A stretch of DNA of 64,000 nt from NCBI GenBank assembly GCA_964449895.1, contig CAYVBY010000001.1, positions 377,354 through 441,353 of the forward strand. The letters are read 5' to 3'. The translations under genes and the position numbers were made by a program. The stretch is from Intestinibacter sp964449895. GTDB lineage: Bacteria > Bacillota > Clostridia > Peptostreptococcales > Peptostreptococcaceae. Below are positions 16,515 through 25,426 of the stretch, one piece after another (position 1 is the first letter of the stretch; each line of letters begins with the position of its first letter). Below the pieces are notes generated by a model. That model was not told where the DNA came from and did no database searches. It saw only the letters and a program-made list of their open reading frames with translations.

Positions 16515-16523
16515 TCCTTTCAT
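16377..16523 (-). CDS. Phe/Tyr-rich leader peptide of the aromatic amino acid operon (48 residues)
   Basis: This small gene starts at ATG 16521-16523 with a GGAGG site 7 nt away and ends at TAA 16377-16379. The peptide has 9 Phe, 7 Tyr and 1 Trp in 48 residues; between residues 8 and 33, 15 of 26 are aromatic (for example YSFFYFLFWGFYF, then GYFYCKY). It is followed by a terminator and then by pheA-aroF-aroF-tyrA, whose products lead to Phe and Tyr. This is the logic of pheA/trp leader peptides of enteric bacteria: translation senses charged tRNA-Phe/Tyr. A short hydrophobic membrane peptide is the alternative, but the position, codon bias and hairpins argue for a leader. Confidence 0.85.
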   Translation of the reverse strand: MKGTRKDFAKLYSFFYFLFWGFYFSAGYFYCKYTKNESFLESSSLIYI

Positions 16524-16938
16524 TGTTTTTTCCTCCATCTAATAGTCTTTAGTATATTAATTCCACATTTATGTTTTAAATATACCTATATTACTTATTT
16601 AAATCTTATAAATTTTTAGTTAAACACTTTTTATTATTAGTTTATACCTTAATTTTAGTATATTAATTAAAGATGTCAATCGGAAAATTAATTTTATATA
16701 TATAATTCCAATCATTTCCAATAGTATTTTTTTAATAATTTCTATATTTTTCCTTAATATTTTTAAATTTTAAATTTTATTTCCAAAAAATATTTGTTTA
16801 TCTAAAATAAAAACTCAACTTATTTAATTTTTTAAATTTTTTACAATTTATAATAAATTATATTTGTTAAAAAAATATGATTCTAATACTTAACTTAATA
16901 TAAATATGCTCTTATAAATTTCTAAAATAAAAATTATT
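16524..16938. other. Gene-free region upstream of the aromatic leader
   Basis: This 415-bp AT-rich stretch holds the probable promoters of the aromatic operon and a 15-bp direct repeat, AATTAATATACTAAA on the minus strand, at 16548-16562 and 16654-16668. The copy nearest the leader offers -10 TATACT with a weak -35 (TTAAAA, 17-nt spacer). From 16690 to 16938 I see nothing beyond AT-rich sequence. Confidence 0.6.
16652..16679 (-). promoter_or_regulatory. Candidate distal promoter of the aromatic operon
   Basis: Minus strand: perfect -35 TTGACA (16674-16679), 16-nt spacer, -10 TAAAAT (16652-16657). The -10 overlaps one copy of the 15-bp direct repeat, which could be an operator. Confidence 0.5.
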
Positions 16939-17625
16939 TTATAAAATTATACAAGCTAAAATACTATGTAAGAATATACATAAATATAAATCATTGTATT
17001 TATATTTCATAAATCCTGTTCCTATAGCAATTAAAATACCTGACAACATTTTAGAAAATACCACATCTACTGTAAATTTAGCACTACTTATAACTTGTAA
17101 ATTTTGGCTTATTATATCCCAATATCCTATTGTAAATAATACAGATAATATCGATATTATAATAAATGTTTTCTTTTCATCTTTTAAGAAACTATCTATA
17201 TAATTCCAAAAATATTGTCTAAATATCATTTCTTCATATATAGGAACGGCTAAAGAAGATAAACATATAATCAAAGTACTATATAATAATTTTTCTCCTT
17301 TAAATACAACTGCTAAACCTAAAGCAATAATCGTAATTATAGCTAATGCTATTCTTATTTCTTTGTTGTCATGTTTATTGGCTAAAGATTTTAATCTATA
17401 TCCTGCTGGATTAAATAAATTATTTCCCCTTAAAATCATAGATAAACTTATTCCAACTATCATAATAGATATTATATTTGCTATGTTGATGTTTATAACT
17501 GTAAAATTCAATAAACTAAGTAGTATGTTTTTTATAATTATTCTACATATTTGTAAAATTACTAATATCAAAATACAATCTAATATAAATTCTTTATCTT
17601 TAATTTTAATACTTTCTCTATTCAA
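16939..17625 (-). CDS. CPBP-family intramembrane metalloprotease
   Basis: The 228-residue polytopic membrane protein has about six to seven hydrophobic segments and the CPBP (CAAX protease/bacteriocin-processing) motif EEMIFRQYFWNYI, with a later FLHSILA His motif near the C-terminus. The EExxxR glutamates and the His are the presumed metal ligands. Members process prenylated or bacteriocin-type peptides or act as immunity proteins; no target is evident here. It appears to be a single gene; repeat copy B lies just upstream of its start region. Confidence 0.82.
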   Translation of the reverse strand: MNRESIKIKDKEFILDCILILVILQICRIIIKNILLSLLNFTVININIANIISIMIVGISLSMILRGNNLFNPAGYRLKSLANKHDNKEIRIALAIITIIALGLAVVFKGEKLLYSTLIICLSSLAVPIYEEMIFRQYFWNYIDSFLKDEKKTFIIISILSVLFTIGYWDIISQNLQVISSAKFTVDVVFSKMLSGILIAIGTGFMKYKYNDLYLCIFLHSILACIIL

Positions 17626-17686
17626 ATCTCCTCACCCACACTTTATAATATTATCTATTAATTATAACATATAATAAAGAAATCTT

Positions 17687-17786
17687 TATTCTAAAAATCT
17701 TTTAAAGATGTAGATTTATTTCAAACATATTTACGAAAATTATAAGTTTCCACAATTTTTAAATGAATATAATTTGCTATGTATTA
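17687..17786 (+). repeat. Dispersed intergenic repeat, copy B
   Basis: A 100-bp copy: the left part (AAGAAATCTTTATTCTAAAA) matches copies A and D, and the right part ends ATATAATTTGCTATGTATTA. It fills the space between the divergent side of the CPBP gene and the terminator of the HTH gene. Confidence 0.8.
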
Positions 17787-17792
17787 AAAAAA

Positions 17793-17825
17793 AAAAATCC
17801 ACACTTATTTATAGCATGGATTTTT
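17793..17825 (-). terminator. Intrinsic terminator of the HTH gene
   Basis: AAAAATCCA (17793-17801) pairs with TGGATTTTT (17817-17825); the minus strand continues in T (17787-17797). Repeat copy B ends right beside it. Confidence 0.8.
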
Positions 17826-17837
17826 ATAACAAAATTT

Positions 17838-18149
17838 TTAATCATAAGCACCTTTTAATACTCTACAGACTGTTGCCTTACTCCAATTTGTCTTTTGAGA
17901 AATTTCTCTATAGCTAAGGCCTTGACTTCTAAGTTCTTTTATTGAATCTATATCAGTATCTCTGATTTGTTTTTCTTTAGGTTTTAGATATATTTTAAAA
18001 GATTTTAATTCCTCTATTTGTTTTTTTAAGTCATCTATTTCATTTTGTTTTATTAAAATTTTTCTTTCATACTCTGTTCTCATCTCATTAAATTCTTTTA
18101 TATAATTTATTTTCCAACTTTCATCGGCTTTTGATTTAAATAATCCCAT
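17838..18149 (-). CDS. Small coiled-coil protein with C-terminal helix-turn-helix
   Basis: The 103-residue protein has a charged coiled-coil region (about 15-55; YERKILIKQNEIDDLKKQIE) followed by a resolvase-type helix-turn-helix (about 68-100; IKELRSQGLSYREISQKTN then WSKATVCRVLKG). It probably binds DNA as a dimer through the coil. The target is unknown and no recombinase catalytic domain is present. An in-frame GTG lies 9 nt upstream, but the AAAAGGAG site is spaced for the ATG at 18147-18149. Confidence 0.75.
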   Translation of the reverse strand: MGLFKSKADESWKINYIKEFNEMRTEYERKILIKQNEIDDLKKQIEELKSFKIYLKPKEKQIRDTDIDSIKELRSQGLSYREISQKTNWSKATVCRVLKGAYD

Positions 18150-18400
18150 AACCAACACTCCTTTTCATTAGGGTATAAACTATTATTTCTTTATTTTGCT
18201 TAAAAATACCTTTTTATATAAGAGTTTTTTATTAGTTAAATTCATTCAAATCTCAACATTTTTTTATTTTAAATACTTTTATTATTTATATATTTCATAT
18301 TTTAATTTTTTAATTTATATGGTTATAATATATATAATTTATCAAATTATTATGTTATTATTGTTAAGATACAAAATTAATTTAGAAAGGTACAATCGTT

Positions 18401-19510
18401 ATGAATTTTAAAGATTTAAAAATAAGTGATGAATTAATAGATACATTGAAAAAAAATGGTATAAAAACTCCAACACCTATACAAGAAGAAACTATACCAC
18501 TTATAAAAAATAAAAAAGATATTTTGGCTCAATCTCAAACTGGTACTGGAAAGACTCTTGCTTTCTTAATACCTATTTTTGATTCTATATCTGCTAAAAA
18601 TCAAAATATACAAGCTCTTATTTTAGCTCCAACAAGAGAACTTGCTATTCAAATATACAATGAAGCAGAAAAATTAAACAAAGATAAAAATATAAATATA
18701 TTAGCTGCATATGGTGGAAAAGATATAAAATCACAACTTAATAAATTAAAAAGAAATATACAATTAGTTATAGCTACTCCTGGACGTCTTTTAGACCATT
18801 TAGATAGAAAATCTATAGATCTTAGCAAATTAAATACCCTAGTTTTAGATGAAGCAGATCAAATGATACTTATGGGATTTAAAAATGAAATAGAAGCTAT
18901 CATAAAAGAAACTAATAAAAAACGTCAAACACTTTGTTTCTCAGCAACTTTAGATTCACAAGTTAAGAAACTTGCTTATAGATATACTAAAGAACCTGCT
19001 GAGATAACTATAAAATCTAAAGAAATAACTCTAGAAACTATAAAACAAGAAGTCGTTGAAACTACAGATAGACATAAACAAGAAGCTTTATGCAAAGTTT
19101 TAGATGAAGATAATCCATTTATGGCAATTATATTCTGTAGAACTAAAAGAAGAGTTGATGCATTAGATGAAGCCTTAGCTATAAAAGGATATAATTGTGA
19201 GAAATTACATAGCGATATTCCACAAAATAAACGCGAAAGAATAATTAAATCCTTCAGAAAAGCTGACCTACAATATTTAATAGCAACTGATGTAGCATCT
19301 AGAGGACTTGATATAACTGGAATTACTCACATATACAACTACGATATTCCAGAAACTAGCGAGGATTATATCCACAGAATCGGTAGAACTGGAAGAATCG
19401 GAAATGACGGATATACTTGTATGTTTGTAGATCCTAAAAACTCCAAAACACTTGAAAAAATCGAGGAGGATATAAAATACAAGATTCCACGAAGAATAGT
19501 TGAATTATAA
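18401..19510 (+). CDS. DEAD-box RNA helicase, minimal core
   Basis: The 369-residue ATP-dependent RNA helicase has the full motif set: Q motif (TPTPIQEETIP), Walker A AQSQTGTGKT, PTRELA, ATPGRLLDHL, DEAD, SAT, then IFCRTKRRVD, ATDVASRGLD and HRIGRTGR. It ends shortly after motif VI with no basic tail or RNA-binding domain, so it is a bare helicase core, unlike the DbpA-type helicase at 61347-62807. Roles in rRNA maturation or mRNA turnover are likely. The ATG has AGAAAGG upstream. It is monocistronic. Confidence 0.92.
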   Translation: MNFKDLKISDELIDTLKKNGIKTPTPIQEETIPLIKNKKDILAQSQTGTGKTLAFLIPIFDSISAKNQNIQALILAPTRELAIQIYNEAEKLNKDKNINILAAYGGKDIKSQLNKLKRNIQLVIATPGRLLDHLDRKSIDLSKLNTLVLDEADQMILMGFKNEIEAIIKETNKKRQTLCFSATLDSQVKKLAYRYTKEPAEITIKSKEITLETIKQEVVETTDRHKQEALCKVLDEDNPFMAIIFCRTKRRVDALDEALAIKGYNCEKLHSDIPQNKRERIIKSFRKADLQYLIATDVASRGLDITGITHIYNYDIPETSEDYIHRIGRTGRIGNDGYTCMFVDPKNSKTLEKIEEDIKYKIPRRIVEL

Positions 19511-19537
19511 TAAAAGTTAATCATTATTTTCAAAAAA

Positions 19538-19582
19538 ATATACACAAATTACAACGTACTAATTTTTGTAATTTGTGTATAT
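19538..19582. terminator. Bidirectional terminator between the helicase and HAD genes
   Basis: A 17-bp perfect stem, 19538-19554 with 19566-19582, loop of 11 nt. The T-tract is better on the minus strand (19531-19538) than on the plus strand. Confidence 0.8.
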
Positions 19583-19597
19583 AATCTTTCCTATATT

Positions 19598-20233
19598 CTA
19601 TAAATCTAATAAATCTTCTATTTTTTCAATCTTATACTGATATTCATCTGCATTTCCAAATCCATAGCTAGCAAATACAAATTCAAGCCCTGCATCCTTT
19701 GTAGCATTTGCATCTCCTTGAGTATCTCCTACATAAACTGGATTTTTTAAATCATTTCTCTCCACTATTAATTTTATATTGTCAGATTTAACTGTTTCAG
19801 CATTCTTTGGACATTCGTGATCTTCAAAATACTTATTTAAATTATAGTAATCTAAAAATGTCTCGATATAACCAGGTTGGCAATTACTTACTATAAATAA
19901 TTTGTATTTTTTAGAAAGTTTATCAAGAGTGTCTTCTAAATTATCAAATAATATTGCTCCATGCTTAGATAAATATCCTATTTCATTTTGACCACACTCA
20001 TCTAAAATTTCTGTTCTTTTTTGTTTTGGTATTTCTGGAAATAATATATCTTCTATTTCATCTATAGTTTTTCCCATTAAATCATTTACTTCATCAAAAG
20101 TAATTGATTTTCTTTCATAATTGTAATTGCCCATTATTTCACTCCATGCATTTGCTACTTCTTTTCTTGAATCCCATAGAGTTCCATCTAAATCAAATAT
20201 TATACTATCTACATTATTAAATTTTTTTGTCAT
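19598..20233 (-). CDS. HAD-superfamily hydrolase
   Basis: The 211-residue phosphatase has motif I DLDGTLWDS (nucleophile Asp near residue 14), motif II VSNCQPG, motif III Lys near SDNIKLIVERN and motif IV GDTQGDANA. The helical cap places it in subfamily IA, distinct from the Gph-like enzyme at 2121-2765 in sequence but similar in fold. Substrate unknown. The ATG follows GTAGGAGA. Confidence 0.85.
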   Translation of the reverse strand: MTKKFNNVDSIIFDLDGTLWDSRKEVANAWSEIMGNYNYERKSITFDEVNDLMGKTIDEIEDILFPEIPKQKRTEILDECGQNEIGYLSKHGAILFDNLEDTLDKLSKKYKLFIVSNCQPGYIETFLDYYNLNKYFEDHECPKNAETVKSDNIKLIVERNDLKNPVYVGDTQGDANATKDAGLEFVFASYGFGNADEYQYKIEKIEDLLDL

Positions 20234-20350
20234 CTCAATTCTCCTACTTTATTATTTTCTATAATAAACAACATACATTATCCTAATAATACCAATAAAT
20301 AATATATCTATTCAAGCATAATTTAAAAGAAAAACGTTACCTAAATAAAC

Positions 20351-20794
20351 TTATTTCGTAAATTTTTCCATTATTAATTTTTTGAGATTTTCTTCAAAAA
20401 TTATATTTTGAGATTTTTCTCGCTTTTTAGGTCCTTTTAATCTTTCGCCACTTAATCTCATTTTTTTAGAAATATATCTAGAATACAAAAGTTCATCTAT
20501 ATTTTCCTTTGTATAAATCATACCATTTTGATTTATTGCATATGAATTTTTGCTAAGTACCAATGAGGCTAGTCCATAATCCTGTGTAATTACTATGTCG
20601 CCTTGATTTATATTATTTAAAATAGCAAAATCAACTGCATCAATTCCTTTAGATATAAATATCGTCTTAATATTTTCTTCATCAAAATAATGTGATGTAT
20701 CACAAAATATTATAACTTCTAAATTAAATTTATTTGCTATTTTTATACTTTCTTTTACTACTGGACATCCATCAGCATCTATCAAAATTCTCAT
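20351..20794 (-). CDS. DUF188 (YaiI/YqxD) family protein
   Basis: The 147-residue protein shows the family's hallmark start RILIDADGCPVVKES and ITQDYGLASLVL, ending with MRLSGERLKGPKKR. The fold is PIN-like with conserved acidic residues (Asp5, Asp7), suggesting nuclease activity, but no function is established. The ATG has an AGGAGG site. It reads alone, 104 nt before the HAD gene. Confidence 0.88.
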   Translation of the reverse strand: MRILIDADGCPVVKESIKIANKFNLEVIIFCDTSHYFDEENIKTIFISKGIDAVDFAILNNINQGDIVITQDYGLASLVLSKNSYAINQNGMIYTKENIDELLYSRYISKKMRLSGERLKGPKKREKSQNIIFEENLKKLIMEKFTK

Positions 20795-20835
20795 CTAAAT
20801 CCTCCTTAAATTTATTTCATATGTATTGTAACATA

Positions 20836-20877
20836 AAAATAGAGGGGATAACTCCACATTTGAAGTCATCCCCTCTA
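20836..20877 (-). terminator. Intrinsic terminator of the ABC exporter operon
   Basis: Minus strand: TAGAGGGGATGACT (about 20864-20877) pairs with AGTTATCCCCTCTA (20840-20853), followed by TTTTTA. Confidence 0.88.
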
Positions 20878-20885
20878 CATCTATC

Positions 20886-22745
20886 TTATATTGCTTGGTC
20901 TTCTTCGTCGTTTTCAAATTGAGAATTATATAAATTAGTATAGAATCCATTTTGAGCTAATAACTCTTCATGAGTTCCTTGTTCTATTATATCTCCTTCA
21001 TTCAATACTAATATTAAATCAGAATTTTTTATTGTTGATAATCTATGTGCTATGACGAAACTTGTTCTACCCTTCATTAGATTATCCATAGCTTGTTGTA
21101 TTAAAACTTCTGTTCTTGTATCGACAGAACTTGTAGCTTCATCTAGTATTAATATTTCTGGGTCTGCAAGTATAGCACGAGCTATTGTAAGTAATTGCTT
21201 TTGACCTTGAGAAACGTTGCTTGCTTCTTCATTTAATACCATGTTGTAACCAGATGGTAAAGTTTTTATAAAGTGGTCTGCATGTGCTGCCTTAGCCGCT
21301 TCTTTAACTTGTTCATCTGTAGCATCTAGTTTTCCGTATTTTATATTATCTTTTATGGTTCCACTAAATAACCATGTGTCTTGTAAAACCATACCAAAAT
21401 GAGTTCTAAGTTCTTGTCTATTGTAGTCTTTTATGTTTTTACCATCTACATATATTGCACCGCTATTTACATCGTAGAATCTCATAAGTAATTTAATTAT
21501 AGTAGTTTTACCAGCTCCTGTTGGACCTACTATAGCTATTTTTTGCCCTGGTTTAACTTTAGCATTAAAATCTTTTATTATTACTTTATTTTCATCGTAT
21601 CCAAATCTAACATGATCAAATACAACTTCACCATCATGTGTAGTAACCTCAACTGAGTCATTTTCTGTTACTGGCTCTTCCTCTTCTTCTAAGAATTCAA
21701 ATATTCTTTCAGCAGCTGCAGCAGTTGATTGTAATTGATTTGATATCTGTGCAATTTGATTTAATGGTTGATTAAATTGTCTTACATATTGGATAAATGA
21801 TTGTATGTCACCAACTTCGATAGAGTTTTTAGTTACTAAAAAGCCTCCTAATATTGATATTAAAACATATCCTAAGTTACCAATAAAATTCATTAAAGGG
21901 TGCATTAAACCTGATAAGAATTGTGACTTCCAAGCTGATTGATATAGTTTTTCATTAGTTCTATCAAAATTTTCAATAGCTTCTTCTTGACCATTGAAAG
22001 CTTGAACAACTAGATGACCACCATATAATTCTTCAACTTGACCATTTACATTTCCTAAAAATTCTTGTTGTTGTACGAAGAATTTTTGGGATCTTTTTAT
22101 TATCATTGATACTACAAATAGTCCCATTGGTATTACAACAAGTGATGCAACTGTCATCAATCCACTTATAGAAAGCATCATTACAAATACACCAACTAAA
22201 GTCGTTACTGCTGTAATTATTTGAGTTAAACTTTGGTTTAAACTTTGTGCTAATGTGTCTATATCATTTGTAAATCTAGATAATATTTCACCATTAGTAG
22301 TTTTATCAAAATAACTCATTGGCAATCTATTTATCTTTTTAGAAAGTTCATCTCTTAAATTATAAGCTAGTTTTTGAGATATCCCACTCATTATAAAACC
22401 TTGTATAAAAGATAATATTGCACTTACCACATATAGAGCTACTAAAGTTAATAGTATTATTTTTATTTTATTGAAATCTATTCCATCTCCACCAGAGATT
22501 TTTCCAACTAATCCATTAAATATTTCTGTTGTCGCTTTTCCTAAAACTTTAGGACCCATTACTGAGAATACAACGCTACCTACAGCAAATATAAAAACTG
22601 CTATTATAGCATAAATATATTTACCTAAATAAGACATTAATTTTTTCATAGTACCTTTAAAGTCTTTTGCCTTTTCACCAGGCATCATTCTTCGACCACG
22701 CCCCATGGGTCCTCTTCTAGGTCCTCTCATATTATCATTACTCAT
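20886..22745 (-). CDS. ABC exporter half-transporter, catalytically canonical subunit
   Basis: The 619-residue protein has a glycine/arginine-rich N-terminus (MRGPRRGPMGRGRR), a six-helix exporter domain (about 40-330) and a nucleotide-binding domain with Walker A GPTGAGKTT and complete Walker B LILDEATSSVD carrying the catalytic Glu. Its signature is VSQGQKQ rather than SGGQ. The partner encoded upstream has the opposite pattern, so the two should form a heterodimer with one active and one degenerate ATP site, as in BmrCD/TmrAB. The start overlaps the partner gene by 8 nt. Substrate unknown; multidrug or lipid export is the usual role. Confidence 0.9.
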   Translation of the reverse strand: MSNDNMRGPRRGPMGRGRRMMPGEKAKDFKGTMKKLMSYLGKYIYAIIAVFIFAVGSVVFSVMGPKVLGKATTEIFNGLVGKISGGDGIDFNKIKIILLTLVALYVVSAILSFIQGFIMSGISQKLAYNLRDELSKKINRLPMSYFDKTTNGEILSRFTNDIDTLAQSLNQSLTQIITAVTTLVGVFVMMLSISGLMTVASLVVIPMGLFVVSMIIKRSQKFFVQQQEFLGNVNGQVEELYGGHLVVQAFNGQEEAIENFDRTNEKLYQSAWKSQFLSGLMHPLMNFIGNLGYVLISILGGFLVTKNSIEVGDIQSFIQYVRQFNQPLNQIAQISNQLQSTAAAAERIFEFLEEEEEPVTENDSVEVTTHDGEVVFDHVRFGYDENKVIIKDFNAKVKPGQKIAIVGPTGAGKTTIIKLLMRFYDVNSGAIYVDGKNIKDYNRQELRTHFGMVLQDTWLFSGTIKDNIKYGKLDATDEQVKEAAKAAHADHFIKTLPSGYNMVLNEEASNVSQGQKQLLTIARAILADPEILILDEATSSVDTRTEVLIQQAMDNLMKGRTSFVIAHRLSTIKNSDLILVLNEGDIIEQGTHEELLAQNGFYTNLYNSQFENDEEDQAI

Positions 22746-25047
22746 TTTCTAGTTCCTCCTTTGAAAGTTGTGATAAAGCAATTTCTTTATATACTTCACA
22801 ATTTTTTAGAAGTTGTTTATGATTTCCTATCCCAACAACCTTACCTTCATCAAGAACTACTATTTGCTCAGCATGAAGTATAGTACTTATTCTTTGAGCC
22901 ACTATTAAAACAGTTGCATCTCCTGTTTCTTCTTTTAATGCTTTACGAAGTTTTGCATCTGTTTTAAAGTCAAGTGCAGAGAAACTATCATCAAATATAT
23001 ATATTTCTGGGTCTTTAGCAATTGCTCTTGCAATAGATAATCTTTGTTTTTGACCTCCAGATACATTTGATCCACCTTGTGCTATTGGTGTTTCATATCT
23101 ATCTGGTTTAGAGTCTATAAACTCTGTAGCTTGAGATATTCTTGCTGCAGTTTCAACTACATCCTCACTTGCAGTTTTATTTCCGTATTTTATGTTAGAA
23201 TCTATTGTTCCGCTAAATAATACACCCTTTTGAGGAACATATCCTATTCTTTCTCTTAAATCATGTATTGAAGCATTTTTTATATTAACTCCATCAACTT
23301 TAATTTCACCTTCTGTTACATCATAAAATCTAGGTATTAAATTTATTAAAGTTGACTTACCACTTCCTGTACTTCCTATAAACGCAGTAGTTTGACCTGG
23401 TTTTGCAGTAAACGAAATATCATGAAGGATTTTTTCATCAGCATCAGGATATTGGAATGATACATTTTTAAACTCTACTAAACCTTTTTTATTTTCATCA
23501 AATTTTTCAACATTTTCAACTTCTTTTATTGAAATATCAGTTGTTAAAACTTCGTCTATACGATTTGCAGATACTGCAGCTCTAGGTAGCATAACTGAAA
23601 TCATTGATATCATTAAAAATGACATTACTATTTGCATAGTATATTGAATAAATGCCATCATATCTCCAACTTGCATATTTCCTAAATCTACGTTTTTAGC
23701 TCCAACCCAAACTATTAATACTGAAATTAAGTTCATTACAAGCATCATAGCTGGCATCATACATGACATCATTCTATTTACAAACATATTTACTTTTGTT
23801 AAGTCTTTGTTTGCTGCATCAAATCTATTTTCTTCAAATTTTTCGTTACTAAAAGCACGAATAACTCCAAGACCTGTAAGTATTTCTCTTGTTACCAAGT
23901 TTAATCTATCTACTAAATTTTGTAGTATTTTAAATTTAGGCATTACAACAGTAAACAGTATTAAAACTATCCCAAATACACATATTACTCCAAGAGCTAT
24001 AATCCAACTCATTGAAACATTTGTATCTAAAGCTTTTATAATACCTGCAATAGCCATAAATGGAGCAAAAAATACCATTCTCAGCATCATAACAGTCATT
24101 TGTTGTATTTGTTGTACGTCATTTGTACTACGAGTTATTAATGATGCAGTTGAAAATTCACTAATTTCTTTTTTAGAGAAATTCATTACTTTTTTAAATA
24201 TCATACCACGTAAATCTTTACCTAATGTTGCAGCAACTCTAGATGCTAAGAATCCAACACATATAGCACATATAACACTTATTATTGTTATACCTATCAT
24301 TTTTAGACCTGTTATAAATATATAATTCATTTGAAGGCTATCTGTATCCACACCTATTGATGAATATTCTGCTTTTACAAAAGATATTGCCGCTTGATCT
24401 ATCATTGTCTCTGGAAGATTAACAAATTGTTCATCTAATTCAGATAACATTTTGTCTTTAGATGTATTTGGTATTGAATTTAAATATGCAAATACATCTA
24501 AATTACCATCTTTATCTATAAATTTAGACATATCATTCATATTTATTTCAGATGTATTTCCCTGTTGTATTTGCTGATTTTGCATCATTTGAGGCATCAT
24601 ACTGTTCTTAAACTCTGTATTATCTGAAGTATTTTCTATGTTATAAACTATAAGCATAGGTTTTGCCAATATCTCATTAAGATTGTCTAATTTTTCTTTA
24701 TCTTTTGTATTTAATACATATAAAGCTTCATCTTCTATAGCTGGATATTTTTCTTTATAACTCTCAAATTTATCAGATGTTAAATTATCCTTATCGATTA
24801 ATTTATAGTTTTTTAAAACCGTATCCTTATCATTATTATTCATGAAAGTAATTAATTTATTCATTTCACTTTCTCTAATAACATCTATAACAGCATTTTC
24901 TATACCAGATTGTTGTATACCTATATTTACTATATTTGATGTATAGCTAGGTAGTGACAATTCTGTAATAGCTTGCAATGCCAACAATATTAAAATTGTA
25001 AAAATAGCTATTCCTGATTTTTTTAAATATTTAAGTAATTTTGTCAT
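22738..25047 (-). CDS. ABC exporter half-transporter, degenerate-site subunit with large outer insert
   Basis: The 769-residue partner has Walker A GSTGSGKST, a canonical VSGGQKQRLSIARAI signature, but Walker B reads IYIFDDSFSALD, with Asp where the catalytic Glu should be. Between the first and second membrane helices (about 40-240) lies a long polar insert with a Gln/Met-rich stretch (MMPQMMQNQQIQQGN), predicted outside the cell. This insert explains its length over the usual 580-600. The start has an AAAGGAT site; a 23-bp inverted repeat (25096-25118) lies in the promoter region. Confidence 0.9.
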   Translation of the reverse strand: MTKLLKYLKKSGIAIFTILILLALQAITELSLPSYTSNIVNIGIQQSGIENAVIDVIRESEMNKLITFMNNNDKDTVLKNYKLIDKDNLTSDKFESYKEKYPAIEDEALYVLNTKDKEKLDNLNEILAKPMLIVYNIENTSDNTEFKNSMMPQMMQNQQIQQGNTSEINMNDMSKFIDKDGNLDVFAYLNSIPNTSKDKMLSELDEQFVNLPETMIDQAAISFVKAEYSSIGVDTDSLQMNYIFITGLKMIGITIISVICAICVGFLASRVAATLGKDLRGMIFKKVMNFSKKEISEFSTASLITRSTNDVQQIQQMTVMMLRMVFFAPFMAIAGIIKALDTNVSMSWIIALGVICVFGIVLILFTVVMPKFKILQNLVDRLNLVTREILTGLGVIRAFSNEKFEENRFDAANKDLTKVNMFVNRMMSCMMPAMMLVMNLISVLIVWVGAKNVDLGNMQVGDMMAFIQYTMQIVMSFLMISMISVMLPRAAVSANRIDEVLTTDISIKEVENVEKFDENKKGLVEFKNVSFQYPDADEKILHDISFTAKPGQTTAFIGSTGSGKSTLINLIPRFYDVTEGEIKVDGVNIKNASIHDLRERIGYVPQKGVLFSGTIDSNIKYGNKTASEDVVETAARISQATEFIDSKPDRYETPIAQGGSNVSGGQKQRLSIARAIAKDPEIYIFDDSFSALDFKTDAKLRKALKEETGDATVLIVAQRISTILHAEQIVVLDEGKVVGIGNHKQLLKNCEVYKEIALSQLSKEELENE

Positions 25048-25426
25048 AACATATCCTTTCTTAATAAATAATTTTCAATAGTCTCATTTTATTATATTAA
25101 TATGTCCTGTATATTAATTTTTTTTCACTTCTTTTTATTTTTATTTGCAAAATTAATTATTTTTTATTTAAATCATTTCTTTAAATAACTATTTTTTATA
25201 TATATTTTTTTGTTTCTTAATCACCACTATTTTGTATGATATTTTTTTATCAATATTTATAATGTCACATAGATATTTATAACTATTTTTTAATGTTAAT
25301 TAAGTTTTTTATTCTCATATATATGTCTATATCGTTAAATAATAAACTTATGTGCAAAAAATTCGTTTTCAAGTTATAATTAAATATGTAGACATGTAAT
25401 AATTTTTATTATTAGGGGGTATATTT
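25048..25426. other. Divergent promoter region between the exporter operon and the 242-residue gene
   Basis: This 379-bp AT-rich spacer contains the palindrome at 25096-25118 on the exporter side and a TATAAT (25375-25380) without a clear -35 on the side of the rightward gene. I see no small gene or structured RNA. Confidence 0.55.
25096..25118. promoter_or_regulatory. Candidate operator of the ABC exporter operon
   Basis: ATTAATAT (25096-25103) and ATATTAAT (25111-25118) are perfect 8-bp inverted arms around GTCCTGT, 49 nt upstream of the exporter start codon. AT-rich arms of this size resemble MarR-family sites. No MarR gene is adjacent. Confidence 0.45.

Noticed and set aside
16217..16700. 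T-box riboswitch upstream of pheA
   Set aside because: I found neither the T-box sequence (AGGGTGGNACCGCG-type) nor the long stem I; the leader peptide and small hairpins explain the region.
18196..18411. Aromatic-rich 71-codon frame before the DEAD-box helicase
   Set aside because: It has no ribosome site, overlaps the helicase start, and its Phe/Tyr/Ile content follows from AT-rich DNA; there is no terminator or biosynthetic gene after it, unlike the leader at 16377-16523.
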